Part shown: positions 27,661 to 36,333 of the stretch, in pieces
Position numbering within the stretch: position 1 is the first letter of the stretch
Layout of the letters: each line of letters begins with the position of its first letter
Assembly (NCBI RefSeq): GCF_902506295.1
Contig: NZ_LR733313.1
Coordinates: 1 to 64,000 of the forward strand
Direction of reading: 5' to 3'
From: Luteimonas sp. 9C
Lineage (GTDB): Bacteria > Pseudomonadota > Gammaproteobacteria > Xanthomonadales > Xanthomonadaceae
DNA length: 64,000 bases
Notes under the pieces: model-generated
Told to the model about the DNA's origin: nothing
The model's database searches: none
What the model saw: only the letters and a program-made list of their open reading frames with translations
Position numbers and translations under genes: made by a program

Positions 27661-28287
27661 ATGTCCGTACCCGCTTGCTCTCCCTACCGCCCGCCAATTC
27701 GCCGCGCGCGCCATGTCGCGGCCGCGGGTCTGGCCTTCTTCATCGCCGCCGCTGTCGCGCTGCATGGGCTGCGGCCGGACCTCGATCCGGTCGCCAGCCA
27801 GATGAGTCTGTATCTGATCGGCCCGTGGGGCCCGCTGTTGCAGGTCGCCTACGTCGCACTCGGCATCGGCATGGTGACGCTGGCCTGGGCGCTGCGCGAA
27901 GCGCATGCGCCGCCGGCGCGCAGTGCAGCGGCGCTGCTGCTGTTCGTGCTCGCGGGCACGTCGCTGTCGGTCACCGCGTATGCGTGGATGGACATGCCGG
28001 GCGTGGATCGATCACTGGAAGGCCTGATCCACGGCGTGTCCGCGCAGGGCGCGTTCCTGTTCGCGACGACCGGCATGGTGGTCCAGGCGCTCGGCTGCCT
28101 GCGTGATCCGGCGTGGCGGCGCACGGCCCGCTGGGCCTTGCCCTTGGCACTGCTGTGTTTCGCGTCGGTGTGGGGACTGGCGGTATGGCACGACGCGCCA
28201 CGCGGACTCGCGCAGAAGACCGTGATCGTGCTGATCCTCGGCTGGATGCTCTGCATGCTGCGCGCGCTCGCCCTGCGCGTGCGTTGA
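27661..28287 (+). CDS. DUF998 integral membrane protein
   Basis: The 208-residue protein has about six hydrophobic segments, with the family opening HVAAAGLAFFIAAAVALHGLRPDLDPVASQMSLY in segment 1 and the first loop. DUF998 proteins are inner-membrane proteins of unknown function. A TAGCAT hexamer lies 35 bases before the ATG (27626-27631). It is divergent from the methyltransferase. Confidence 0.82.
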   Translation: MSVPACSPYRPPIRRARHVAAAGLAFFIAAAVALHGLRPDLDPVASQMSLYLIGPWGPLLQVAYVALGIGMVTLAWALREAHAPPARSAAALLLFVLAGTSLSVTAYAWMDMPGVDRSLEGLIHGVSAQGAFLFATTGMVVQALGCLRDPAWRRTARWALPLALLCFASVWGLAVWHDAPRGLAQKTVIVLILGWMLCMLRALALRVR

Positions 28288-28387
28288 TGCTGCGATGTCA
28301 TCCGTTCACGCGGCCCGCACTGCGCGCGGCTGAAGATTTCGGCCACTCGTGACGCGCGCTCGCGTCGCCCCGCAAGGAGAATGTTGC

Positions 28388-28564
28388 ATGATCAAGTGGG
28401 CCATCATCTTCGCAGTCATCGGCCTCGTGGCCGGCGCGCTCGGCTTCAGTGGTATCGCCGGCGGCGCGATGGGCATCGCGAAATTCCTGTTCTGGGCAGC
28501 GGTCATCATCGCCGTCGTGTTGTTCGTGCTGGGTCTGACGGTCGCCAAGAAAGTCGCCAGTTAG
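28388..28564 (+). CDS. DUF1328 small membrane protein (YtjA-like)
   Basis: The 58-residue protein has two hydrophobic segments ([19 protein letters not shown] and [20 protein letters not shown]) separated by GIAGGAMGI, the DUF1328/YtjA pattern. It is a stress-associated inner-membrane protein of unknown function. Shine-Dalgarno AAGGAG stands at the right distance from the ATG at 28388. Confidence 0.93.
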   Translation: MIKWAIIFAVIGLVAGALGFSGIAGGAMGIAKFLFWAAVIIAVVLFVLGLTVAKKVAS

Positions 28565-28589
28565 CACGCAGCCCCGCACATGTTGTGTC

Positions 28590-28616
28590 CGAACCGCCCG
28601 CTTGCCGGGCGGTTCG
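28590..28616 (+). terminator. Hairpin after the DUF1328 gene
   Basis: An 11-bp stem (CGAACCGCCCG and CGGGCGGTTCG, loop CTTGC) lies 26 bases past the stop codon. The U-run is poor. Confidence 0.6.
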
Positions 28617-28705
28617 CGTGTCCGGCCCCGGAAATCGCGCCGCGCCTGCAGTGGCGTTGACGCAGGCCGCGCTACGCTCGGCGCACGCCCCCCCTGGAGT
28701 GCATC

Positions 28706-28951
28706 GTGGAATCCACCGTCCATCCGTTTTCCGAACTCTTCGCCCAGCTGGGCCTGCCCAACGACGAAGCCGCGATCCGGGCGTTCATTGCCGAGCATGG
28801 GCCGCTGCCCGATGACATGCGGCTGGAAGAAGCGCCGTTCTGGACGGACTCGCAGGCGCAGCTGCTGCGCGAGGAGCGCATCGAGGACGCCGACTGGATC
28901 GTCGTGATCGACCAGCTCAACGTCGCACTGCACGCGCACCCCGCCACATGA
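28706..28951 (+). CDS. DUF2789 protein
   Basis: The 81-residue helical protein reads VHPFSELFAQLGLPND, FIAEHGPL and FWTDSQAQLLREERIEDADWIVVIDQLN, matching DUF2789, a small cytosolic family of unknown role. The start is a GTG at 28706 preceded by CTGGAG, with a TACGCT hexamer at 28673-28678. Its end overlaps the amidohydrolase start by 4 bases. Confidence 0.85.
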   Translation: MESTVHPFSELFAQLGLPNDEAAIRAFIAEHGPLPDDMRLEEAPFWTDSQAQLLREERIEDADWIVVIDQLNVALHAHPAT

Positions 28952-30321
28952 GCGCATGGCGCCACGCCCTCGCGGTTGCGCTGCTGGCGACGCCCGTCGC
29001 CTGGGCACAGCCTGCGCAGGGCGTGGCGCCGGCGGCGGGCACGTACGCGTTCGTCGATGTCGACGTGCTGCCGATGGATCGCGACGTGCGCCTGCCGTCG
29101 CAGACCGTGGTCGTGCGCGATGGACGCATCGTCGCGATCGGCGCGCGTGCCGAAGTCGACGTGCCCGCGGATGCGACGCGTATCGCCGGCACGGGCCACG
29201 TGCTGATGCCGGGCCTGGCGGAATTCCACGGCCATATTCCCGGTGCAGACGATCCGGCGTCCGTGCAGGACACCCTGCACCTGTATCTCGCGAACGGGGT
29301 GACGCTGGTACGCAACATGTCGGGCGATGCGTCGCATCCCCAGCTGCGGGCGCAGATCAGGGAGGGCGAGATCGACGGTCCGACCCTCGTCGTCGCCAGT
29401 CCGTGGCTGGCCAGCGCGAATGCAGACGCCGCGGTGCGCGATGTCCGCGCGCATCACGCGGCCGGTTTCGACCTGGTCAAGCTCGGCAGCGTGCCGGCCG
29501 ATGCCTACGCCCCCATGGCCGCCGCGGCGCAGGCGATCGGAATGCCGTTCGCCGGTCACATTACCGACGGGGTGACGCTGGAGATGGCGCTCGACGCGCA
29601 GCAGGCCTCGATCGACCATCTCGACCGCTACGTCGAATTCCTCGTGCCGCCGGGCACCAGGACCGGCGATCGCGACGCGGGCTGGTTCGGCAGCGGCTGG
29701 GTGCAGTGGGCCGATCGCGGTCGCATCGAAGCAGCCGTCGTCCGGCCCCGCGACGCCGGCGTCTGGAACGTGCCGACCCTGAGCCTGGTCGAGCACATGG
29801 CCTCGTCCGAATCCCCGGAAGCGATGCTGCAATGGCCGGAAATGCGCTACATGCCAGCCGCAGAACGCGAACGCTGGCGCGTGGCGAAGCACGCGTATGC
29901 GGCGCGCGATACCTTCCAGCCGGAGGCGGCGCAGGCACTCGTGACATTGCGTCGTGAGCTGCTCAAGGCGCTGCACGACGGCGACGCCCCGATCGTGCTC
30001 GGCTCCGACGCACCGCAGTTCTTCAACGTGCCGGGCTTCTCGATCCATCGCGAGATGGCGATGATGCAGGCCGCGGGCCTGACCCCGTACGAGGTGCTGG
30101 TCACCGGAACGCGCAACGCCGCACGCGCGCTCGGGACGCCGGATGCATTCGGCACCGTGGAAGTCGGCCGCCGCGCGGATCTGGTGCTGCTGGCCGGCGA
30201 TCCGCGCGCGGATCTGTCGCATGCCCGGGCGCCGCTGGGTGTCATGGCACGCGGGCGCTGGTGGTCGCGCGAGGCGCTCGATGCGCGACTGGCGGAGATC
30301 GCCGCGCGTCACGCGGAGTGA
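28948..30321 (+). CDS. Exported amidohydrolase family protein
   Basis: The 457-residue protein has a signal peptide (ending VAWAQ) and the amidohydrolase metal sites: EFHGHIPG (HxH), a Lys in FDLVKLGS, GHITDG, a His in SIDHLDRY, and LGSDAPQF (Asp). Family relatives include imidazolonepropionase-like and prolidase-like (Xaa-Pro) secreted hydrolases, so a cyclic amide or dipeptide substrate is likely. It is translationally coupled to the DUF2789 gene (ATGA overlap). Confidence 0.88.
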   Translation: MSAWRHALAVALLATPVAWAQPAQGVAPAAGTYAFVDVDVLPMDRDVRLPSQTVVVRDGRIVAIGARAEVDVPADATRIAGTGHVLMPGLAEFHGHIPGADDPASVQDTLHLYLANGVTLVRNMSGDASHPQLRAQIREGEIDGPTLVVASPWLASANADAAVRDVRAHHAAGFDLVKLGSVPADAYAPMAAAAQAIGMPFAGHITDGVTLEMALDAQQASIDHLDRYVEFLVPPGTRTGDRDAGWFGSGWVQWADRGRIEAAVVRPRDAGVWNVPTLSLVEHMASSESPEAMLQWPEMRYMPAAERERWRVAKHAYAARDTFQPEAAQALVTLRRELLKALHDGDAPIVLGSDAPQFFNVPGFSIHREMAMMQAAGLTPYEVLVTGTRNAARALGTPDAFGTVEVGRRADLVLLAGDPRADLSHARAPLGVMARGRWWSREALDARLAEIAARHAE

Positions 30322-30367
30322 GTGGAGATCCGCCGCGCGTGTTGCGTGCGCCGGGCGGGTCCGACAC

Positions 30368-31672
30368 TCAGAACAGCAGGAACACCAGCCCGATGATCGC
30401 GCCGGAGGCGAACAGCAGCATCAGGCAGTAGCCCATGATGTCCTTGATCCTGAGGCCCGCGATCGCGAGCAGCGGCAGGGCGAAGAACGGCTGCAGCATG
30501 CTGGTCCAGGCATCGCCCCAGGCCACCGCCATAGCGACACGCGGCAGATCGGCGCCCAGCGCCTGCGCGGCCGGAATCATCACCGGCGCCTGCACCGCCC
30601 ACTGGCCGCCGCCCGACGGCACGAACATGTTGATCAGGCCGGCCGAGAGGAAGGTCAGGAACGGCAGCGTGTCGGCGCTGGCGATGGACGCGAACCAGCC
30701 CGAGAGCGTCGTCGCCAGGCCCGAGCCGACGAGAATGGCCATGATGCCGGCGTAGAACGGGAACTGGATCACGATGCCCGCGCCACCCTTGATCGCCTCC
30801 TGCAATGCCGCGAGCAGCCGCGCGGGCGTGCGGTGCAGCACGATGCCGAGCATCAGGAAGGCGTAGTTGACGATGTTGAGGTTGAGGCCGCCGCCGGCGA
30901 TGAAGTGGTCGGCCAGGAAGACCAGTCCGGCGACGCCCACGGCGAGCGAGAGCAGCCAGCCGTGCTCCAGTCGATCGGCCGGCGAGGCGTCACCCTCGAG
31001 CGCGGGCGGTTCGGCATCCTCGGGCGGCGTGAACAGCACCGTGTCCTGCGCCGACGGCGTCATCGAGCGGTTGATCAGCGGCACCGCGATCACCAGCAAC
31101 GCGATGATCAGCAGATTGAACGGCGCGAACAGGGTGTCGGCAGTGGGGACCAGGCCGATCGCCGCCTGCATGAAGTGGCCCTCGGTCGCGATGGTGAGCG
31201 GAATCGAGCCCGACAGCCCGCCGTGCCAGACGATGAAGCCGGAATAGGCGCTCGCGACGAGCAGGCGGTAATCGACCCGGACATGCCGGGCCACTTCGCG
31301 CGCGAACAGGGCGCCGATCACCAGACCGAAACCCCAGTTGATCCAGTTCGCCGCCATTGCGACCAGCGTGACCATCACGACGGCGTTCTTCGGCGTGCGG
31401 GCGCGCGAGGCCATCGACGCGAGCCCGCGCTTGACCGGTGGCGTCTTCGCCAGGATGAAGCCGGTGACGAGCACCAGCAGCATCTGCATCGAGAAGCCCA
31501 GCAGTTCCCAGAACCCGGTGCCCCAGTAGCGGACCAGTTCGAGCGGCGGTGTCTGCTCGATCGCGAACGCCGCCAGTGCGGCCAGCGCGGTGAAGATCAG
31601 GACGAAGACATAGGCGTCGGGCAGGAACCGTTCGACGAGTCGGACGGACAGGCGCGTGGCGCGCTGGAACAT
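30368..31672 (-). CDS. atoE: Short-chain fatty acid transporter (AtoE family)
   Basis: The 434-residue inner-membrane protein has about 11 hydrophobic segments with the family stretches ANWINWGFGLVIGALFARE, GFIVWHGGLSGSIPLTIATE, FVPSGGGQWAVQAPVMIPAA and WGDAWTSMLQPFFALPLL. AtoE imports short-chain fatty acids such as butyrate or acetoacetate. No ato catabolic genes are adjacent; the PHA genes 28 kb away could use the same C4 units, but that is only a guess. It converges with the amidohydrolase with 46 bases between the stops. Confidence 0.92.
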   Translation of the reverse strand: MFQRATRLSVRLVERFLPDAYVFVLIFTALAALAAFAIEQTPPLELVRYWGTGFWELLGFSMQMLLVLVTGFILAKTPPVKRGLASMASRARTPKNAVVMVTLVAMAANWINWGFGLVIGALFAREVARHVRVDYRLLVASAYSGFIVWHGGLSGSIPLTIATEGHFMQAAIGLVPTADTLFAPFNLLIIALLVIAVPLINRSMTPSAQDTVLFTPPEDAEPPALEGDASPADRLEHGWLLSLAVGVAGLVFLADHFIAGGGLNLNIVNYAFLMLGIVLHRTPARLLAALQEAIKGGAGIVIQFPFYAGIMAILVGSGLATTLSGWFASIASADTLPFLTFLSAGLINMFVPSGGGQWAVQAPVMIPAAQALGADLPRVAMAVAWGDAWTSMLQPFFALPLLAIAGLRIKDIMGYCLMLLFASGAIIGLVFLLF

Positions 31673-31749
31673 AGCGGATACCGTCGTGGGGCACGACCGG
31701 GCAGCTTAGCGGCGCAGACGCGGCATGCCTGCTGGACGATGGTCTAGGC

Positions 31750-31776
31750 GGTCGCCTCCGGCCGGCGGAGGCGACC
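31750..31776 (-). terminator. Hairpin after the MliC-like gene
   Basis: A perfect 11-bp stem (GGTCGCCTCCG and CGGAGGCGACC, loop GCCGG) lies 16 bases past the MliC-like stop on the minus strand. No U-run follows. Confidence 0.5.
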
Positions 31777-31792
31777 TGCGTGCGCCGACGTC

Positions 31793-32209
31793 TCAGTAGA
31801 CGCGTGCGCAGTTGCGTTCGTGCTCGCCCTGCAGGGTCAGACGGGCTTCGTCGGCCCCATGACTCCAGAAGATGTTGCCGTCGCTGTCGGCGAAGCGGTC
31901 GCCCTGGGCGGTCTCCACACGGGGCAGGTCGAGCGTCACGCCGTCGACCACGAACTGCACGCGCGCATCCTCGCCTTCGCCGTCCTGCGCGAGGGTGATG
32001 CGTGTGCCTTCGCAATCGTAGTTGACGGTGTTCGACGGCGCGGTCTCCGCTTCGCGGGCGGCGAGCGAGCCGGTGGGCGGCGCTTCTTCCGCGGCAGCAG
32101 GTGGCGGAGGCGGCGGCGTCTGCGCAACCGGATCGGCGGGCGTCGACTCACCGCCACAGGCGGCGAGTGCGAACGTGAGCATGAGAGCGGTGGCGGATGC
32201 TGCGCGCAT
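31793..32209 (-). CDS. MliC-like lipoprotein (C-type lysozyme inhibitor domain)
   Basis: The 138-residue lipoprotein has a signal with lipobox LAAC, a Pro/Ala-rich linker (residues 25-55) and an MliC-type domain: VNYDCEGTRI, a beta core, FADSDGNIFWSHGADEARLTLQGE and a C-terminal Cys that pairs with the YDC Cys. It would sit in the outer membrane and may block C-type lysozymes. Confidence 0.85.
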   Translation of the reverse strand: MRAASATALMLTFALAACGGESTPADPVAQTPPPPPPAAAEEAPPTGSLAAREAETAPSNTVNYDCEGTRITLAQDGEGEDARVQFVVDGVTLDLPRVETAQGDRFADSDGNIFWSHGADEARLTLQGEHERNCARVY

Positions 32210-32513
32210 GGGGCGTCCTCTTGAAGGCGGGTGCCGGCGTCAAGACCGGCAGGAAACGGCAGGCTAGGCAGGAAACGGTGAACGCAGGGTGGCGTCGTCG
32301 GGACGCGACGCCTGGGCCACCCGCGGGCAAGGCGTCCGACGTCCTGCGACGTGCCGGACGCCGCGATGCTGCGAGGTCGTCACGGGACGCGATGCGGCAA
32401 ACAGGTGCAGCCCGCGACGCGAGGCCGACGCCCGGCACATCGTCGGCCCGCATCCTGCGATGCCGGGGCATGCGGGCACGCGTCGGGCGTTCGCCCGAAG
32501 CGCGCCCGCGACC
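32210..32513. other. Gene-free gap with direct repeats and a cluster of inverted repeats
   Basis: About 300 bases between the MliC-like start and the ggpPS stop. It holds a 12-base direct repeat GGCAGGAAACGG at 32248-32259 and 32267-32278 (period 19) and four inverted repeats: 32291-32312, 32331-32362, 32446-32477 and 32483-32498. The last lies where a ggpPS terminator would be. No credible protein frame is present on either strand. Confidence 0.6.
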
Positions 32514-34856
32514 TCAGGCGGCGAGCCCCCGCGCGGCGTAGCGGTGCTGGTCCGCGCCGCTGCCCGCGGTGTCCACGGCGTCGAGGAAATCGCGGCCCCA
32601 GCGTTCCACGTCGTAGTAGCGCACGATGTCGAACAGCTGGCGCTGGCGGCCGACGGCTTCGTGTTCCGGCATCGACAGCGCCTGGCGCAGCCCGGCGACC
32701 AGATCGGTGAGGTCGTGCGGATTGGTCAGTACGGCGCCCTTGAGCTCTGCGGCCGCACCGGCGAATTCCGACAGCACCAGCGTGCCCGACGACCCTTCGA
32801 TGCCATGCGCCGCGACGAATTCCTTGGCCACGAGATTCAGGCCATCGCGCAGCGGCGTGATCCACATGACGTCGGCGGCGGCGTAATGCGCCAGCACTTC
32901 CTCGAACGGCAGCCCGCGCGCGAAGAACCGCACGGGGGACCAGTCCAGCATCGCGTGACGCCCGTTGATCCGGCCGACGGCCTGCTCGATCTGGGTCTGC
33001 AGTTCCTGGTAGACGGTCATTTCCTTGGCTGCCGGCACGCACACCATCAGCAGCGTGACCTTGCCACGCAGATCGGGCTGTTCACCGAGCAGGCGCTCGA
33101 ACGCGAGCAGCTTCTCCAGCGTGCCCTTGGTGTAATCGAGACGTTCGACCGACAGCACCAGCTTGCGGCCCGAGAATTCGCGGCGGATCTGTTCGAGCCG
33201 CACCCGCACGCGGGGCTGCGCCAGACCGGTCTCGATCCGCTTGAGGTCGGTGCCGACGGGATGCGCGCCCAGACCCACCTCGCGGTCACCGACCCGGATG
33301 CGCGTGCTCATCTCGTCCATGCCCACCGCGCAGCCGTAGGTGAGGAAGCGCGGCGCGCAGCCTTCGCGCTTGATCACTTCGGTCGGCATCGCGCCGCGGA
33401 CCACGTCGACGAAGTTCTCCACCTGGCGCGGGATGTGGAAGCCGATGTAGTCGCACTGCAGCAGGCTGCCGAGGATCTCGCGGCGCCACGGCACCACGTT
33501 GAACACGTCGGCCGACGGGAAGTAGGTGTGGTGGAAGAACGCGATGCGCACGTCCGGACGCAGTTCGCGCAGATAGGCCGGCACCATCCACAGGTTGTAG
33601 TCGTGCAGCCACACGGTCGCGCCGGGCGCGGCCTCGGCCGCGGTGGCCTCGGCGAACTTGCGGTTCACCCGCAGGTAGATCTTCCAGTCGTCCTCGCTGA
33701 AGCGCGCGCGCTCCCAGAACGTGTGCAGCATCGGCCAGAAGGCTTCCTTGGAGAACCGCTTGTAGAACGCATCCACCTCGGTATGCGTCAGCGGCACCCG
33801 CGCGACGGTGAGGTTGGGATAAGCGTCGGCGTCGACCGGCGTGCGCGTCTCGAACTTGCCGAGCTTGGGATCGTCCACGCTCCACGCAACCCACGAGCCC
33901 TTCTGCCCGCTGCCGAAGAAGCCGAGCAGGCTGGGAATGATGCCGTTGGGCGAGGTGGGGCGACGGCGCTTGCGCTGGCCGTCCTCCACGTACTCCTCGT
34001 ACGGCAGGCGGTGGTAGACCATCACTAGGTCGGACTGGCCGGTGGCCGTTTCGACGGTCTGGCCGAGGTAGGGATCGTCGGTCTCGAGCAGATCGAAATG
34101 GCTGATCGCCTCGAGGATGCCGCCGCAGCCCGGCGCCTTGGCGTGGAAGACGTTGGAGAGCTGATCGGTCGCCTTCACCAGCGCGGGCTCGGATTCGCCC
34201 ACGCAAACGCCTTGGAAGCCGGAGGTGTACATCGACAGATCGTTGAGCGTGTCGCCGGCGACGAGCACGCGCTCGCGCGGCAGCGCCAGGTGGTCGGCGA
34301 GCGCGGCGAGGGTGCGGCCCTTGTCGGTGTCGGGCGGCAGGATGTCGAGGTAGCGGTCGGCCGAATACAGCACCGAGCAGCCGAGCTTGCGCGCGGTCGC
34401 TTCGATGTCGGCGCGGACCTCGTTCAGCGCCTCGGGCTCGCAGAAGTAGGAACAGCGGCGCTCCTGCGGGACGTCCTGGCGCACCAGGCCGCTGAAGCCG
34501 GCCATCGCATCGGCCACTGCGCGCTCACCCGGCCAGCGACGGTCGATGCGCGTCTGCAGGGGCTGGATCGGCTGCAAGGTGTGGCCGTCGACGACGGTGC
34601 CGCCGACATCGCAGATCACGTAGTCGGGACGCGGCAGGCTGGGGTCGGACAGCAGCGGCATGACGGCTTCGAGGCCGCGGCCGGTGACGAAGGTCAGGCG
34701 GATCTCGGGATGGCGGTCGACCAGACGGTAGAGCTGCTGGCGGTGCGCGGGGGATCCGGCGAGGAAGGTGCCGTCGAGGTCGGTCGCGAGCATCAGTCGC
34801 GGCACGAACGCGGTATTGGCGGGGGTGAGGTCGGCAGTGGTGGTGTCCTGGGTCAA
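32514..34856 (-). CDS. ggpPS: Bifunctional glucosylglycerol-phosphate phosphatase/synthase
   Basis: This 780-residue fusion makes the osmoprotectant glucosylglycerol. The N-terminal HAD phosphatase (about residues 20-260) has ATDLDGTFL (D26, D28) and VAGDTLNDLSMY (201-206). The C-terminal GT20 glycosyltransferase (from about 270) has VWLHDYNLWMVPAYLRE, LSVERLDYTKGTLEKLL and TPLRDGLNLVAKEFVA. Trehalose-phosphate synthases read HDYHL where this reads HDYNL, and the domain order matches the Stenotrophomonas GgpPS. It joins ADP-glucose and glycerol 3-phosphate, then removes phosphate. Its start overlaps the transporter stop by 4 bases. Confidence 0.88.
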   Translation of the reverse strand: MTQDTTTADLTPANTAFVPRLMLATDLDGTFLAGSPAHRQQLYRLVDRHPEIRLTFVTGRGLEAVMPLLSDPSLPRPDYVICDVGGTVVDGHTLQPIQPLQTRIDRRWPGERAVADAMAGFSGLVRQDVPQERRCSYFCEPEALNEVRADIEATARKLGCSVLYSADRYLDILPPDTDKGRTLAALADHLALPRERVLVAGDTLNDLSMYTSGFQGVCVGESEPALVKATDQLSNVFHAKAPGCGGILEAISHFDLLETDDPYLGQTVETATGQSDLVMVYHRLPYEEYVEDGQRKRRRPTSPNGIIPSLLGFFGSGQKGSWVAWSVDDPKLGKFETRTPVDADAYPNLTVARVPLTHTEVDAFYKRFSKEAFWPMLHTFWERARFSEDDWKIYLRVNRKFAEATAAEAAPGATVWLHDYNLWMVPAYLRELRPDVRIAFFHHTYFPSADVFNVVPWRREILGSLLQCDYIGFHIPRQVENFVDVVRGAMPTEVIKREGCAPRFLTYGCAVGMDEMSTRIRVGDREVGLGAHPVGTDLKRIETGLAQPRVRVRLEQIRREFSGRKLVLSVERLDYTKGTLEKLLAFERLLGEQPDLRGKVTLLMVCVPAAKEMTVYQELQTQIEQAVGRINGRHAMLDWSPVRFFARGLPFEEVLAHYAAADVMWITPLRDGLNLVAKEFVAAHGIEGSSGTLVLSEFAGAAAELKGAVLTNPHDLTDLVAGLRQALSMPEHEAVGRQRQLFDIVRYYDVERWGRDFLDAVDTAGSGADQHRYAARGLAA

Positions 34857-36121
34857 TGTGGGTCCTTGTGATGTGGATCGGAAAGGTCGGGGCCCTCGGG
34901 TGCAGGGCCGGTTTCAGGCAGCAGCTCCAGCGCCGAAGGCGTGGTGCGCAGCATCGGATGGAAGACCGAGGGATGGTCGTTGTCGCGCTGGCGCAGCAGG
35001 CGGCGGCCGGCGGCGACGAGCGCGAGCGCGCCCAGGATCACCGCGAACGAGGCGGGCAGAGCGGTCGGACCGAATCGCGACATCGCCACGCCCACGATCG
35101 CCGGACCGATCGCCGAGCCCACGCCGTTGAGCAGCAACAGGCTGGAGCATCCTGACAACGTGTCCTCGGTCGGCAGGTGATCGAGCAGATGGGCGACGCA
35201 GATCGGATAGATTGCGAACGCGACCCCGCCGAACAGGAAGAACTGGCCAAACAGCGCCAGCTGCGACCGGTCGGCGGCGAACATCATCGCCACGCCGATG
35301 ATCGCGGCCGCGGCGCAGATCAGCGCGAGCGTCGTACGCCGGTCGCCGCCGTCGGAGAGACGTCCGATCGGCCACTGCAGCAGTGCACCGCCGAGGATGG
35401 TGGCGCTCATCAGCGAGGCGATGCCCTGCAGGTCGAGCCCCAGCCCGGCGGCGTAGACGGCGCCCATGCCCCAGAAGCCGCCCATCGCCAGCCCTGCCAG
35501 CAACGCGCCGGTGGCCGCGGCGGGGGCGGTACGCCAGAGCGCGGCCAGCGCCAGCCGCGGCACGACCGGCAGCGTCGGCTGAGTCATGCGGCTGGCGACG
35601 ACCGGCAGCGCGGCCAGACAGATCAGGACGGCGACGATGCTGAAGAGCGCGAAGGACGCGGGATCCTGAAGGCCGATGAGCCACTGGCCGGCCGCCAGCG
35701 CCAGCAGGTTCACCGCCATGTAGACCGCGAAGACCTGGCTGCGCTTTTCCGGCGGCGCCTCGACGTTGAGCCAGCTTTCGATGACCGTGTACAGGCCCAC
35801 CAACGCGATGCCGGTGACCACGCGCAGCGCGGCCCAGGCCCAGGGGTCGATGAAGATCGGATGCAGCAGGATCGCCGCCGCGCACAGCGCGGCGTAGAAC
35901 GCGAAGGCGCGGATGTGGCCGATCCGCTGGATCAGTCCCGGCGCCATGTAGGTGCCGAGGAAGAAGCCGACGAAATAGCCGGACATGATCAGGCCGAGCG
36001 TCTGGTCACTGAAGCCTTCCAGCCCACCGCGCACGGCGAGCAGCGTGCCCAGCAGTCCGCTGCCCATCAGCAGCAGGGCGACGCCGGCGAGCAGCGCGGC
36101 AAGATTGCGAACGACAGGAAT
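34853..36121 (-). CDS. ycaD: YcaD-like MFS transporter, probable glucosylglycerol exporter, apparent ATT start
   Basis: This MFS protein has 12 predicted membrane segments and a hydrophilic C-terminal tail. It precedes and overlaps ggpPS; a YcaD-type MFS gene beside ggpPS is known in Stenotrophomonas and is linked to glucosylglycerol export. Starting at the only nearby ATG (36067) would delete most of membrane segment 1. The frame stays open to a TAG 16 codons further up, without ATG, GTG or TTG. A strong GGAGG (36133-36129) stands 7 bases before an in-frame ATT at 36121, which restores the segment (VVRNLAALLAGVALLLMGS). I therefore annotate ATT, giving 422 residues. Confidence 0.78.
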   Translation of the reverse strand: MPVVRNLAALLAGVALLLMGSGLLGTLLAVRGGLEGFSDQTLGLIMSGYFVGFFLGTYMAPGLIQRIGHIRAFAFYAALCAAAILLHPIFIDPWAWAALRVVTGIALVGLYTVIESWLNVEAPPEKRSQVFAVYMAVNLLALAAGQWLIGLQDPASFALFSIVAVLICLAALPVVASRMTQPTLPVVPRLALAALWRTAPAAATGALLAGLAMGGFWGMGAVYAAGLGLDLQGIASLMSATILGGALLQWPIGRLSDGGDRRTTLALICAAAAIIGVAMMFAADRSQLALFGQFFLFGGVAFAIYPICVAHLLDHLPTEDTLSGCSSLLLLNGVGSAIGPAIVGVAMSRFGPTALPASFAVILGALALVAAGRRLLRQRDNDHPSVFHPMLRTTPSALELLPETGPAPEGPDLSDPHHKDPH

Positions 36122-36128
36122 GGCGATA

Positions 36129-36133
36129 CCTCC
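36129..36133 (-). promoter_or_regulatory. Shine-Dalgarno GGAGG that decides an ATT start
   Basis: A perfect GGAGG on the minus strand is separated by 7 bases from ATT (36121-36119). No standard start codon lies at a suitable distance; the first ATG is 54 bases further downstream, inside membrane segment 1. Confidence 0.65.
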
Positions 36134-36156
36134 ACGGCATCCAGCGAAGGTGTGTA

Positions 36157-36189
36157 ACTATAACACATTGAAAATATTGAATATTTTCA
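36157..36189 (-). promoter_or_regulatory. AT-rich promoter and palindromic operator of the glucosylglycerol operon
   Basis: On the minus strand TATAGT (36162-36157) is a good -10. Its -35 position (36185-36180) falls inside a perfect palindrome: arms TGAAAATATT and AATATTTTCA around a single G (36169-36189). A second palindrome, GCGCAATTGCGC, is at 36191-36202. A protein bound to the first would compete with RNA polymerase. AT-richness is striking in this genome. Salt or starvation control is inferred from the operon's product. Confidence 0.6.
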
Positions 36190-36333
36190 CGCGCAATTGC
36201 GCCCGCCACAAATGCTGCACCGCAACGAAAACCGCAATGCAATCATGCGCTTGCGGTCGCCGACGCGTGCATGACCCCGAATGAACATCAACCGCGCGAT
36301 GCTGCGCGCCCGCCGTTACGAGGACGACCTGTC

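Noticed and set aside
32514..34856. Trehalose OtsA/OtsB fusion
   Set aside because: HDYNL motif, N-terminal HAD order and the adjoining YcaD exporter fit glucosylglycerol synthesis better.
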